A stretch of DNA of 64,000 nucleotides from Salinispora fenicalii (GCF_000514815.1 NZ_AZWQ01000031.1:1-64000), one strand, 5' to 3'; shown: positions 15,469 through 25,440, counted from the first letter of the stretch. Notes: generated by a model not told the origin, from the sequence alone. A program made the numbers and translations.

Positions 15469-16613
15469 TGGCCGGCAACTCGCAGCGCCGTAGCCGACGG
15501 CTGACCCCGAAGGCGGGTGCCCCGAAGGGCACCGGCGGCAAGGGGCGGGACGCCCTCGCGGGGCGGGGCCGTACCTTGCCCGCCGACGAGCGGCCGTGGC
15601 ACAAGGCGTACTCGGGCACCGAGAAGCTGCCCCAGCGCACCGCCTGGAAGCAGGAGAAGGAGCGGCGGAGCGCGGCCGAGGAGGGGCGCGCCCCGAAGAT
15701 CGGTAAACCCGGCACGAAGGACACCACCTGGGGCAAGGGTGGCGGTCGGGGCGTTCCCACCAACAAGAGCGGCCGGGGCGTCCCCAGCAAGAGCGGCCGG
15801 GGCCGGCCAGACAGCCGCAGCGGTGGCCCGCGGGTCGCCCCCGGTCGTCGGACGAACCCGGCGAAGGATGCTCCCGAACTGTTGGTCGGCCGCAACCCCG
15901 TGCTCGAATCATTGCGCGCGAACGTGCCGGCCACCGCCCTCTACGTGGCGCAGGGAATCAACACCGACGACCGGATCGGCGAGATCGTCCGGACCGCGGC
16001 GGACCGGGGCCTCGCGATGCTGGAGGTCAGCCGCGCCGAACTGGACCGGATGACCGGCGGCGTGTTGCACCAGGGCGTCGGCCTCCAGGTGCCGCCGTTC
16101 CGGTACGAGCCGTTCGAGGACCTGACGGCGGCGGCGCTGGAACAGCCCGCCCCGCTGCTGGTGGCGCTGGACGGGGTCACCGACCCACGAAACCTGGGCG
16201 CGGTGATCCGGTCGGCCGCCGCGTTCGGCGCGCAGGGGGTCTTCGTCCCCGAACGGCGGGCCGCCGGGATCACCGCGACCGCCTGGCGGACCAGCGCCGG
16301 TGCCGCCGCGCGGGTTCCGGTCGCCCAGGTCACCAACCTGACCCGGGCACTGAAAGCATGCAAGGAGGCCGGCTTCGTCGTGGTCGGCCTGGACGCCGAC
16401 GGGGAGACCGACCTCTACCATCTGGAAGCCGCTGTTGGTCCGCTCGTTGTGGTGGTGGGCTCCGAAGGGCGCGGCCTGTCCCGGCTGGTCGGCCAGACCT
16501 GTGACCTAACCGTCCAGATCCCGATGGTCTCCGACGTCGAGTCGCTGAACGCCAGCGTCGCGGCGGCCGTGACGCTCGGCGAAGTGGCTCGCCGCCGGGC
16601 CGCCGAGGCCTGA
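15468..16613 (+). CDS. rlmB: 23S rRNA (guanosine-2'-O-)-methyltransferase, TrmH/SpoU family
   Basis: The 381-residue protein has a long basic, Gly/Lys/Arg-rich N-terminal extension (about 1-130), a SpoU substrate-binding domain from ELLVGRNPVLESL and a trefoil-knot SAM domain with motifs NLGAVIRSAAAFG, VVGSEGRGLSRLV and IPMVSDVESLNASVAA. It methylates the ribose of a 23S rRNA guanosine (E. coli G2251) or a related site. ATG at 15468 overlaps the cysS stop (TGATG). The disordered basic extension is typical of actinobacterial members. A strong terminator follows. Confidence 0.92.
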   Translation: MAGNSQRRSRRLTPKAGAPKGTGGKGRDALAGRGRTLPADERPWHKAYSGTEKLPQRTAWKQEKERRSAAEEGRAPKIGKPGTKDTTWGKGGGRGVPTNKSGRGVPSKSGRGRPDSRSGGPRVAPGRRTNPAKDAPELLVGRNPVLESLRANVPATALYVAQGINTDDRIGEIVRTAADRGLAMLEVSRAELDRMTGGVLHQGVGLQVPPFRYEPFEDLTAAALEQPAPLLVALDGVTDPRNLGAVIRSAAAFGAQGVFVPERRAAGITATAWRTSAGAAARVPVAQVTNLTRALKACKEAGFVVVGLDADGETDLYHLEAAVGPLVVVVGSEGRGLSRLVGQTCDLTVQIPMVSDVESLNASVAAAVTLGEVARRRAAEA

Positions 16614-16627
16614 ACTAACTCCGCACA

Positions 16628-16669
16628 CGAAAGGGGGGCGGTCCGCATCAGCGGACCGCCCCCCTTTCG
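16628..16669. terminator. 19-bp bidirectional hairpin terminator
   Basis: Perfect 19-bp inverted repeat with a 4-nt loop; the outer arm cgaaagggg pairs with cccctttcg, giving an A-tract on one side and a T-tract on the other. It lies between rlmB (+) and the MsiK-type gene (-) and serves both. Confidence 0.88.
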
Positions 16670-16687
16670 TAGCTCAGGATTCGTAGG

Positions 16688-17785
<1,098 letters not shown>

Positions 17786-18091
17786 GGGGGTGCTTCCTTT
17801 CACCGGCAGGAACGTGCCGGACGATCCGAGTGAAAGAGCGACCGGTCCGCAGCTGCGACCCGGCCCACGGGCGACGGGCGTCGACCGCGTCCCTGAACGG
17901 TAGATCGGTTTCCTCCGCGTGCCAAGAACGGGAGCAGCTGGTGGGACTGGGGCCATACGCATAACGGTCAAGCAGGCAGTGGCGGGCACGAAACGATGGC
18001 AGTCGAGGCGTGCTGCCGACGTTAGTCGTGCTGACGGGGCCTGCCGCGCGGGAAAACTGGACGTCAGTCGCTATGCTGGCGTCGGCAACAC

Positions 18092-18168
18092 GCCCCTGTA
18101 GCTCAGCTGGACAGAGCACTCGCCTTGTAAGCGAGATGTCGCCGGTTCGATCCCGGCCGGGGGCTCCA
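18092..18168 (+). tRNA. tRNA-Thr (anticodon TGT)
   Basis: All arms are present: acceptor GCCCCTG/CGGGGGC, D arm with CAGCTGGAC loop, anticodon stem CTCGC/GCGAG with loop CTTGTAA (anticodon TGT at 18126-18128), T arm GCCGG-TTCGATC-CCGGC, discriminator T and encoded CCA (18166-18168). It would decode ACA and related threonine codons. No integrase or duplicated 3' end was seen nearby. Confidence 0.96.
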
Positions 18169-18548
18169 ACTCCACCAGGCATCCCACGACTGGATGCCGT
18201 CGTGTATCGCCAGCCTGACAGCCATGCTGACAGCAACGAGGTCAAGACCACCGCCCGTCGGACTCGCCGAGAACCTGAGGCGGTGAAGGAGAACGCCGCG
18301 TCCGGCGAATTTGCGATCGTGACCCACACGCCGACGACTGCTGACCTGTCGCGGTCAACGACGCCCCGCCCGGCCGGGAGGCCAATGGCGGGGCGTCGTT
18401 GTCGTTCAGATGCGTGTCATCACCGGTGTCACGCGCCGGCTCACAGGCCGCCAGGGCGATGGGGCGGTCGCCCAGGGCGAACTGCCTCGATCGGTTCCGG
18501 CAGGTGTCGGGCGGGAGGGTGGTGGTGTGGGCTGGTGGCACCTTGTTT
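18169..18548. other. intergenic region with 15-bp hairpin at 18356-18401
   Basis: I find no convincing gene between the tRNA and the RCC1-repeat gene. The inverted repeat caacgacgccccgcc / ggcggggcgtcgttg (18356-18370 and 18387-18401) forms a 15-bp stem with a 16-nt loop and probably terminates the minus-strand RCC1 gene, the tRNA transcript or both. Confidence 0.55.
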
Positions 18549-20225
18549 CTACGTGGTCCGGTGTGGTGGGCGTCGGCGTGCGGCGTAGCTGAGGATGGCG
18601 CCGGCCAGGATGGAGAGGGCGGCGGTGCCGGTGGTGGTGGTGAGGTTGGGGCCGGTGATGGGTAGGTCGGGTTCGTCGGGTGGTGCGGCGATGGTGACGG
18701 TGGTGGGTGGGGATTGGCTGTTGGGGCAGGTGTTGGTGCTGGTGTAGTGGGCGGTGAGGGTGTGGGTGCCGGGTGGGAGTGTGGTGGTGGCGGTGGCGGT
18801 GGCGTTGGTGGTCAGGGCGACGGTGGCGAGGGTGGTGGTGTTGGTGTGGAAGGTGATGGTTCCGGTGGGGGTGTCGATGTTGCAGGTGACGGTGGCGGTG
18901 AGGGTGGTGTCCTGATCTGCTGCCGGGTTGGTGGGGGTGACGTGCAGGGTGGTGGTGGAGGTTGGTGGTGCGGTTAGGGCCAGGCTGTGGAAATCGCCGG
19001 CGGCGATGGCCGTGATGATGGTTGCTGGCGGCAGGTTGACGTTGATGGGTGTGCTGCTGTCGGTGTCGGTTCCGTCGCCTAACTGACCGAAGAGGTTGGC
19101 GCCCCAGGCGAGGACGGTGCCGGTGGAGGTGATCGCCAGACTGTGGAGGTCGCCGCCGGTGATGGCCGTGATGGTGATGCCTGCGGGCAGGCTGACGTTG
19201 ACGGGTGTGAGTCTGTTGGTGTTGGTTCCGTCGCCCAACTGACCGAAGAAGTTGGCGCCCCAGGCGAGGACGGTGCCGGTGGGAGTCAATGCCAGACTGT
19301 ATTGGTCGCCGGCGGCGATGGCCGTGATGGTGACGCCTGCGGGCAGGCTGACGTTGACGGGTGTGAGTTTGTCGGTAGTGGTTCCGTCGCCCAACTGACC
19401 GTAGAAATTTCTGCCCCAGGCGAGGGCGGCATCAGTGGACGTCAGCGCCAGACTGAAATCGCCGTGGGCGGCGATGGCCGTGATGGTGACGCCTGCGGGC
19501 AGGTCGACGTTGACGGGTGTGAGTTTGTCGGTAGTGGTTCCGTCGCCCAACTCACCGTCGTCGTTTTCGCCCCAGGCGAGGACGGTGCCGGTGGACGTAA
19601 GCGCCAGACTGTGGTCGTCGCCGCCAGCGATGGCCGTGATGGTGGTTCCCGGTGGCAGGTCGACGTTGACGGGTGTGCTGCGGTTGGTGTTGGTTCCGTC
19701 GCCCAACTGACCTTCGTCGTTATCTCCCCAGGCGAGGACGGTGCCGGTGGAGGTCAGCGCCAGACTGTGGTCGTCGCCAGCGGCGATGGCCGTGATGGTG
19801 ACGCCTGCGGGCAGGTCGACGTTTACGGGTGTGCTTCTGCTGGTGTTGGTTCCGTCGCCCAACTGACCGTCGTCGTTTTTGCCCCAGGCGAGGACGGTGC
19901 CGGTGGACGTCAGCGCCAGACTGTGGTCGCCGGTGGCGGCGATGGCAGTGACCTCTGTGCCCGCGGGCAGGTTGACGTCGACGGGTGCGTTTCTGTCGGT
20001 GGTGGTTCCGTCGCCCAACTCGCCGTCATCGTTTTCCCCCCAGGCCAGGAGGGTGTCCGACGCGGCACTGGACGGTGCCGGCGTGTTCCGCGCGGCCGCA
20101 GGCCACACGCCAGCGACTGCCTGCGTGACTGTCACCGCCAACGCCAGAAAGAACCAGCCGACGATGGCCCGACCCACCCGGCCCACGCCGGCACTGTGGC
20201 CTAGTCGCTGGCAAAATCTTCGCAT
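18549..20225 (-). CDS. secreted RCC1-repeat protein with LPxTG wall anchor
   Basis: The 558-residue protein starts at ATG 20225 after GGAGGTAGGAGTA. It has a signal peptide (GWFFLALAVTVTQAVAG), seven consecutive RCC1 repeats of about 52 residues each, beginning LLAWGENDDGELGDGT and built around LAWGxNxxGQLGDGT and HSLALTSTGT, an Ig-like bacterial repeat (about 90 residues, TLTATVTCNIDTPTGTITF), a Pro/Thr stretch, and the C-terminal sorting signal LPITG, a hydrophobic helix and RRR tail. It should form a seven-bladed propeller displayed on the cell wall. The likely transpeptidase is a housekeeping sortase or the class F enzyme at 34445. Ligand and role are unknown. Confidence 0.88.
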   Translation of the reverse strand: MRRFCQRLGHSAGVGRVGRAIVGWFFLALAVTVTQAVAGVWPAAARNTPAPSSAASDTLLAWGENDDGELGDGTTTDRNAPVDVNLPAGTEVTAIAATGDHSLALTSTGTVLAWGKNDDGQLGDGTNTSRSTPVNVDLPAGVTITAIAAGDDHSLALTSTGTVLAWGDNDEGQLGDGTNTNRSTPVNVDLPPGTTITAIAGGDDHSLALTSTGTVLAWGENDDGELGDGTTTDKLTPVNVDLPAGVTITAIAAHGDFSLALTSTDAALAWGRNFYGQLGDGTTTDKLTPVNVSLPAGVTITAIAAGDQYSLALTPTGTVLAWGANFFGQLGDGTNTNRLTPVNVSLPAGITITAITGGDLHSLAITSTGTVLAWGANLFGQLGDGTDTDSSTPINVNLPPATIITAIAAGDFHSLALTAPPTSTTTLHVTPTNPAADQDTTLTATVTCNIDTPTGTITFHTNTTTLATVALTTNATATATTTLPPGTHTLTAHYTSTNTCPNSQSPPTTVTIAAPPDEPDLPITGPNLTTTTGTAALSILAGAILSYAARRRPPHRTT

Positions 20226-20604
20226 TACTCCTACCTCCACGCAGGCAAGCATCGCCAATAGGACAGAAGCTAGTGTCGACGAGCTAACGCAGATAGATGC
20301 GGAGAAACGCCCTTTAGAGGAAGTGCAGTTGACAGCGCCGGTCGAAACCGACAAGGAACGGCGGGTGAGGGGTCCGCTCAGCCGTCCCACTGCCGGACGA
20401 CCTCCGTACCTCTGAGCGCATCGGGCCTGGCATCGAGTACGCATTCGACTGGAAGCGGTCTAGCGATGTTGCGACACCTGTGGCAACATCGCCGACTTCC
20501 CGGGCTGAAATAGGTTGGCGATGCGGGTAGAAATCAGGGCAGGCCGTTCGTCGTAGGGTCAGCCACCCGGCGCGGGTGGCTGACGAGGCGAAGAAGGTAG
20601 GTAG
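20226..20604. other. divergent intergenic region with 10-bp hairpin (20463-20492)
   Basis: Between the RCC1 gene (-) and the DGPF gene (+). A perfect gcgatgttgc / gcaacatcgc inverted repeat with a 10-nt loop is visible; it could be an operator or part of a 5' leader. No gene is supported here. Confidence 0.4.
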
Positions 20605-20961
20605 ATGAAGTACCTGATGCTGGTGTGTGTCAACCGGTCGGCCGATGAGGGGGCAGGCGACCTCGGCCGCCCGGTCGGTGCCGCACCAGACGAGATCGAC
20701 GTTGACTCCTGGGTCGAGGAGATGGACGGCCGGGGCGTACGGCTGCTGGGCGAGGCGATCCGTCCGGAAAGCGATTCGACGACGGTTCGCGTACGCGATG
20801 GCAAGGTCCTGCTCACCGACGGCCCGTACGCCGAGACGAAGGACGTGATCGCCGGCTTCGACGTACTCGACTGCGCCGACCTCGACGAGGCGGTAGAGGT
20901 TGCGTCGAAGCATCCGATGGCGCGTAGCAATGTGGTCGAACTGAGGCCGTTCTGGGAGTAG
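20605..20961 (+). CDS. YCII/DGPF-domain protein, partner of ECF42 sigma factor
   Basis: This 118-residue cytosolic protein carries the signature LTDGPYAETKDVI (DGPF motif) and begins MKYLMLVCV. DGPF/YCII-like proteins have a ferredoxin-like fold and are almost always encoded beside ECF42-type sigma factors, as here (the sigma gene follows within about 40 nt). Their biochemical role is not established; they may be the sigma factor's targets or modulators. ATG at 20605 is preceded by GAAGGTAGG. Confidence 0.9.
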   Translation: MKYLMLVCVNRSADEGAGDLGRPVGAAPDEIDVDSWVEEMDGRGVRLLGEAIRPESDSTTVRVRDGKVLLTDGPYAETKDVIAGFDVLDCADLDEAVEVASKHPMARSNVVELRPFWE

Positions 20962-20999
20962 GACGCAGCACCGACATCGAGGCGGGCCGGGTCAGCGCG

Positions 21000-22211
21000 G
21001 TGGTCGCCACCGCCTACACCGACGACTGGGGGCGGATCGTCGCCATGCTGATCCGGCTCGCTGGGGACTGGGAGCTGGCGGAGGAGTGCGCCCAGGACGC
21101 GTTCGCCGCGGCGCTCGCGCGCTGGCCGACGGAGGGGATACCGGACCGTCCTGGGGGATGGCTCGCCACCACGGCCCGCAATCGCGCGGTGGACCGGCTT
21201 CGTCGCTCCGCCGTGGAGGCCGGAAAGCTGCGGGACCTGTCCCGGCTGGGGGAGCCGACTCCGGTCGGCTACTTCCCCGACGAACGCCTCGAGCTGATGT
21301 TCACCTGCGTGCATCCGGCGCTCACCAAGGAGGCGCAGGTCGCGCTCATGCTGCGCTACCTCGCCGGGCTCCGGACAGCGGAGATCGCCCGAGCTTTCCT
21401 GGTGTCGGAGCACACCATGGGGCAACGGCTGTTCCGTGCGAAAAGCAGGATCCGCCATGCTCGAATCCCGTTCCGGATCCCGCCGGCTCAGCTGCTACCG
21501 GAGCGGCTGTCGGCCGTACTCGCAGTCCTCTATCTGTTGTTCAACGAGGGGTACGCGGCGACCGCCGGGACGAACCTCGTGACCGCAGGTCTCTCCGGAG
21601 AGGCGATCCGGCTGGCCCGCCTCCTCACCACTCTGATGCCGGCTGAGCCCGAAGCCCGTGGACTGCTCGCGCTCATGTTGCTGCACGACGCCCGTCGCTC
21701 GTCCCGGATCGACCAGCACGGCGACCTGGTCATCCTGGCCGAACAGGACCGTTCGGCCTGGGACCGTACCCAGATCGCCGAAGCAGTCGCCCTGCTCGAA
21801 GAGGCACTGGCCCAGCGCCGCCCCGGCACCTACCAGGTGCAGGCGGCGATCGCCGCGGTCCACGCCGAGGCGCCCGACACGGCGGCGACCGACTGGCCAC
21901 AGATCGTCGGCCTGTACGCGCAACTCGCCCGCCTGGCACCCACCCCGGTCGTCGAGCTCAACCGGGCGGTGGCGGTGGCGATGGCCGACGGGCCCGGAGC
22001 CGGACTGGCGTTGGTGGATCGCCTGGCCGCCACCGGAGAGCTCAATGACTACTATCTGCTGCCGGCGACCCGGGCCGACCTGCTGCGCCGGCTGGGGCGA
22101 CACTCCGAGGCGGCGGTCGCCTACCGTCGGGCGCTCGAGCTGTGCGGGACCGACGCCGAGCACCGGTACCTACGCCGACGCCTGCGCGAGGTGTCGGCAC
22201 CCACCTCGTAG
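21000..22211 (+). CDS. ECF42-type RNA polymerase sigma factor with C-terminal TPR-like domain
   Basis: The protein of at least 403 residues has sigma-70 region 2 (DWELAEECAQDAFAAALARWP), region 4 (AQVALMLRYLAGLRTAEIARAFLVSE, HTMGQRLFRAKSRI) and a long helical C-terminal domain of about 220 residues, the hallmark of ECF42, which replaces the anti-sigma partner. The start is uncertain: GTG at 21000 is the first standard start in frame, but similarity to relatives appears to extend further upstream (STDIEAGRVSAV), possibly to a non-canonical CTG at 20952. It is co-transcribed with the DGPF gene. Confidence 0.88.
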   Translation: MVATAYTDDWGRIVAMLIRLAGDWELAEECAQDAFAAALARWPTEGIPDRPGGWLATTARNRAVDRLRRSAVEAGKLRDLSRLGEPTPVGYFPDERLELMFTCVHPALTKEAQVALMLRYLAGLRTAEIARAFLVSEHTMGQRLFRAKSRIRHARIPFRIPPAQLLPERLSAVLAVLYLLFNEGYAATAGTNLVTAGLSGEAIRLARLLTTLMPAEPEARGLLALMLLHDARRSSRIDQHGDLVILAEQDRSAWDRTQIAEAVALLEEALAQRRPGTYQVQAAIAAVHAEAPDTAATDWPQIVGLYAQLARLAPTPVVELNRAVAVAMADGPGAGLALVDRLAATGELNDYYLLPATRADLLRRLGRHSEAAVAYRRALELCGTDAEHRYLRRRLREVSAPTS

Positions 22212-22269
22212 GAAACCGTCCAACGCCGGCTGGGTGGCCTGCGCTCTCCTGCGGTGGCGGTCTTGCCGG

Positions 22270-23262
22270 CTACGTGGACAGCAGCAGCGGTATCGTCAGC
22301 ACATACGCCGCGAGCAGCACCGAGCCTTCCGGGCGGGTGAGTGAATAGCTCCGGCGGAGCAGCATCCAGGCCGCCACCGCGGCCAGGCCCATCACCAGGA
22401 CGAGCGCGACATTGGTGCCGGGGACACTGCTCGGGGCGGCCAAGGCGATCACGGCGCCGCCGACGAGACTGTTGAACAGGTTGGAGCCGAACAGGTTGCC
22501 CACGAGCAGGTCCGACTCACCCTGTCGCTGGGCTTGAATCGTGGTGACCAGCTCCGGCAGGGAGGTGCCCACCGCGACCAGGGTGATCCCGATGACCAGT
22601 TGGGGGACACCGAGGTCGGTGGCGATGGCGGCGGCGTTGACGACCAGCAGCTGCGCCCCGGCCAGGACCCCGACGAGGCCGAGTACGGTGCGGACCGGAT
22701 CCCACCAGGCCAGCGGTTGCCGCTGCGCCGGCTCGTCTTGACCAGCCGGGGCGACCGCGGCGATGTTCTCGTTCTCCACGTGCTCCACCACGTCCTGGGC
22801 CAGCGGGGTCGCTTCGCCCTCGCCCGCCCACCGGACCAGCAGCCACAGCGCGCCGGCGGCGGCGACCAGCAGCACCGCACCGGTGACGACCGTTAGGCCG
22901 GTCCAGGCCAGGAGCCCGAAGAGCAGCACTGCCCCGACCGCGAGTCGCGCCTCGCGGTAGATCACCGTCGACTTCACGGTGACCTTGGCGACCAGTGCGG
23001 CGATGCCGAGAACCATGGTCAGGTTGAGAATGTTGGAGCCCGCAATGTTACCCAGGGCGATGCTGGTGTCGCCGCGGGCCGCAGCCACTCCGGAGACCAG
23101 CAGCTCCGGTGCCGAGGTGCCGAGACCGATCACCACGACACCGACGATGACGGGTCTGATCCGTAGCCGGTGGGCGAGCCGGGAGGCGCCGAGCACGAGG
23201 TGGTCGGCAGCCACGGTCAGCAGCAACAGACCGGCTACCGCGAGGAGAGTTCGGAAGATCAT
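22270..23262 (-). CDS. Ca2+/cation antiporter (CaCA family, YrbG-like)
   Basis: The 330-residue membrane protein has the two inverted alpha-repeats with signatures GLGTSAPELLVS (about 46-57) and AVGTSLPELVTT (about 233-244), each followed by a GN.xGSNxxN motif (GNIAGSNILN; GNLFGSNLFN). About ten transmembrane helices are split by an acidic cytosolic loop (residues 150-185). It should exchange sodium or protons for calcium across the membrane. ATG at 23262. It is convergent with the sigma gene. Confidence 0.92.
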   Translation of the reverse strand: MIFRTLLAVAGLLLLTVAADHLVLGASRLAHRLRIRPVIVGVVVIGLGTSAPELLVSGVAAARGDTSIALGNIAGSNILNLTMVLGIAALVAKVTVKSTVIYREARLAVGAVLLFGLLAWTGLTVVTGAVLLVAAAGALWLLVRWAGEGEATPLAQDVVEHVENENIAAVAPAGQDEPAQRQPLAWWDPVRTVLGLVGVLAGAQLLVVNAAAIATDLGVPQLVIGITLVAVGTSLPELVTTIQAQRQGESDLLVGNLFGSNLFNSLVGGAVIALAAPSSVPGTNVALVLVMGLAAVAAWMLLRRSYSLTRPEGSVLLAAYVLTIPLLLST

Positions 23263-23420
23263 GATGGGCTCATGTACGGCGTTGTCCTCGCTATCCCGTT
23301 GACCCGGCGCCCGGGCTACCGGAGCCCAACCTACTGCCTGGGGGACTCGGGTGGGGCTGGGCGCGTACGGCGGCGACGCGACCAGTACCGGTGGGTTGCG
23401 GAGGGCACTAGCCTCAAGCT

Positions 23421-24113
23421 GTGATCGAGGCGGTGTTGTGGGACGTTGACGACACCCTTTTCGACTTCTCAGGCTCGGATCGGCGGGCGTTGTCGCGGCA
23501 CTTCCAGGCGGAGGGTCTACCCGCGTCAGCGGCGTCGGTTGAGCGTTGGCAGCAGGCGACCGAGATCGCCTACGGTCGGTTGGCTGCTGGGGAGCTCACG
23601 TACGAGCAGTGTCAACGGCAGCGGGTAAACGGGTTCCTGGGGCGGACGCTGGACGACGTGGAGGCGGACGCGTGGCTCCGGCGCTACACGGCGCTGTTCG
23701 AACGCGCATGGACGGCATTCCCGGACGTCACGGCTACCCTCGCGGCGCTGCCGTACCGGCACGGGATCCTCTCCAACTCCAGCACCGTGCATCAGGAGCG
23801 CAGACTGACCGCCCTGGGGCTGCGCCACCACTTCGAGGTGCTGCTCTGCGCGGACCGGCTGGCCCGGGCGAAGCCGGACCCCTCGGCGTTCCTGGCTGGC
23901 TGCCGGGCACTCGGGTTGCCTCCGGATGCTGTCGCCTACGTGGGCGATCAGTTGGACACGGATGCGGTGGCTGCTCGTGACGCGGGCCTGGTCGGAATCT
24001 GGCTTGATCGTGCACGGGCGACGGGGACGACGATTGTCCCGGTACCGGCGGGTGTGCACCGGATCTCGGACCTCGCTGGCCTCCCCCGGCTGCTTGCCAC
24101 GCTGGGTGGATGA
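23421..24113 (+). CDS. HAD-superfamily hydrolase
   Basis: The 230-residue protein has HAD motif I VDDTLFDF (Asp9-x-Asp11 within WDVDDT), a helical cap (residues 18-90), motif II ILSNSS, motif III Lys in ARAKPDPSAF and motif IV YVGDQLDTDA. It is a complete phosphatase-type HAD, likely acting on a small phosphorylated metabolite. The start is GTG at 23421. It is followed within 38 nt by a GNAT gene. Confidence 0.9.
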   Translation: MIEAVLWDVDDTLFDFSGSDRRALSRHFQAEGLPASAASVERWQQATEIAYGRLAAGELTYEQCQRQRVNGFLGRTLDDVEADAWLRRYTALFERAWTAFPDVTATLAALPYRHGILSNSSTVHQERRLTALGLRHHFEVLLCADRLARAKPDPSAFLAGCRALGLPPDAVAYVGDQLDTDAVAARDAGLVGIWLDRARATGTTIVPVPAGVHRISDLAGLPRLLATLGG

Positions 24114-24150
24114 GGCCACGGTTGTCCCGCCTATGATTCGGAGCCCCGCG

Positions 24151-24714
24151 ATGCCGTTCGAACTCCAGCCCGTCCTGACCAGCGACCTGCTCAGCGTAAG
24201 GCCGCTTCAGTCGGCAGATTACGATGAGCTGTTTGCTGTCGCTGCTGACCCGCTGTTGTGGGAACAGCATCCGCAGTCGGACCGGTACCGGAAGGACATT
24301 TTTCACGCCTTCTTCCAGGATGCCCTCGCCTCCGGCGGCGCGTTGGCGGTGGTCGACGCCAGAGAGTCCCGTCTTGTCGGTTCATCTCGATACCACGGCT
24401 ACGACGCGGATCAGCGCGAGGTCGAAATTGGGTGGACCTTCCTTGCGCGTTCCCACTGGGGTGGGCTTTACAACAAGGAACTCAAGCAGCTCATGCTGCG
24501 CCATGCTTTTCGGTTCGTCGATACCGTCGTCTTTCTCGTCGGTACGGCGAATCTTCGTTCTCGGCGGGCGGTGGAGAAGCTCGGTGGGGTCCTGGCCGGG
24601 CCCGGCCAGGACCGGGCTGGGGTGCCCCATGTTCGCTACCGGATCGAGGTTGGTAACTGGTCCGGCGGGCGTGCAGGTGCCGGCGGCCCGGGCGGTGCCG
24701 GTGGTCTGAGCTGA
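24151..24714 (+). CDS. GNAT-family N-acetyltransferase (RimJ-like)
   Basis: The 187-residue protein has strands LSVRPLQSADYDELF, LVGSSRYHGYD, VEIGWTFLARSHWGGLYNKE (acetyl-CoA-binding region) and FVDTVVFLVGTANLRSRRAVEKLG, the usual RimJ/RimL acetyltransferase layout. ATG at 24151 has GGAG 7 nt upstream and is preferred to ATG at 24133. The last 12 residues are Gly-rich and reach into a set of short direct repeats (24703-24763), so the C-terminus may have been extended by repeat expansion. Confidence 0.85.
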   Translation: MPFELQPVLTSDLLSVRPLQSADYDELFAVAADPLLWEQHPQSDRYRKDIFHAFFQDALASGGALAVVDARESRLVGSSRYHGYDADQREVEIGWTFLARSHWGGLYNKELKQLMLRHAFRFVDTVVFLVGTANLRSRRAVEKLGGVLAGPGQDRAGVPHVRYRIEVGNWSGGRAGAGGPGGAGGLS

Positions 24715-24763
24715 CGGTGGTCTGAGCTGATGGCGGGTCTGGGGTGCCGGTCTGAGCTGACGG
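24703..24763 (+). repeat. three short direct repeats (ggtctgagctgaYgg)
   Basis: Copies at 24703-24717, 24719-24733 and 24749-24763 differ by one base. The first copy contains the GNAT stop codon. They look like slippage- or recombination-derived repeats; no promoter or binding-site family is recognised. Confidence 0.7.
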
Positions 24764-24915
24764 TGGCAGGGTGAAAGCGGGCTAGTCCTCCGGTTGGTCC
24801 GCTTCTATACTCCCCAGTAATGATCATCCCGCTGTGCGTGTCAGTGGGGTGTGGACTGTCGGGTAAGCGGTCACGGCCAGTAGTGCAACTGCAAGGGGCG
24901 ACCGAGGGGGCATGG

Positions 24916-25440
24916 GTGCAACGGGCGCGCCTGATTCGCCGGTGTCGGCGAGTGATTAGCGAGCTCAGGATTCCCGCTCCGTTTGACCTGGATGAATTTC
25001 GGCAGGGTTTGGCCGAGCAGCGGGGGCGTGTACTTAACGTTACCCCGCTGCCGGTGTTGGCAGAGCCGGGATTCGCCAGCGGGATATGGGTTGCGACCGA
25101 CACTACTGATTACATTCTTTACAACGATCGGACCAGTCCACTACACCAGCGGCACATCATTTTGCATGAAGTGGGGCACATGATCTTCAGGCATAACGAG
25201 CGAAGGCTGTCGGACAACGTGCTACCGGACGGTGGTTTCCCGAATCTTGACCCACAGTCGGCCCGGCACCTCATGGGCCGCGTCCACTACTCGGAGCCGG
25301 AGGAAGAGGAGGCGGAGATGACGGCGACGCTCCTGTTGGAGGCGATCGGCGAAGTGCCGGGTCCGAGCCGCTTCAGCGGCCTACTCGCCGAGGCCGAGGC
25401 GCTGCTTGGGTTTCGGAAGTTGACGGGAGTCCGGTCGTGA
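24916..25440 (+). CDS. ImmA/IrrE-like zinc metallopeptidase domain protein
   Basis: This 174-residue protein has an N-terminal helical part (ARLIRRCRRVISELRIPAPFD) and an HEVGH metal-binding motif (His84, Glu85, His88), followed by HNERRLSD and an acidic EPEEEEAE segment with the likely third ligand. ImmA/IrrE-type peptidases cleave repressors or act as toxin-like components; actinobacterial versions of this class usually sit beside a membrane protein and an XRE gene. GTG at 24916 has a GAGGGGG site; a longer frame to ATG 24820 has no family similarity. The next gene overlaps its stop, so they are coupled. No XRE gene is adjacent. Confidence 0.8.
   Translation: MQRARLIRRCRRVISELRIPAPFDLDEFRQGLAEQRGRVLNVTPLPVLAEPGFASGIWVATDTTDYILYNDRTSPLHQRHIILHEVGHMIFRHNERRLSDNVLPDGGFPNLDPQSARHLMGRVHYSEPEEEEAEMTATLLLEAIGEVPGPSRFSGLLAEAEALLGFRKLTGVRS

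Noticed and set aside
18092-18550. tRNA-Thr 3' end as an integration site with an island to its right
   Set aside because: No integrase gene and no second copy of the tRNA 3' end was found in the window.
18010-18588. 192-codon plus-strand frame across the tRNA-Thr gene
   Set aside because: It runs through a complete tRNA and has no protein similarity.
18700-20040. Regularly spaced DNA repeats that could suggest a CRISPR-like array
   Set aside because: The approximately 156-bp periodicity is coding and corresponds to RCC1 repeats; there are no short palindromic repeats with unique spacers.
19143-20204. 353-codon plus-strand frame with strong internal repeats opposite the RCC1 gene
   Set aside because: The repeats mirror the RCC1 repeats on the other strand, where signal peptide, LPxTG and family motifs are found.
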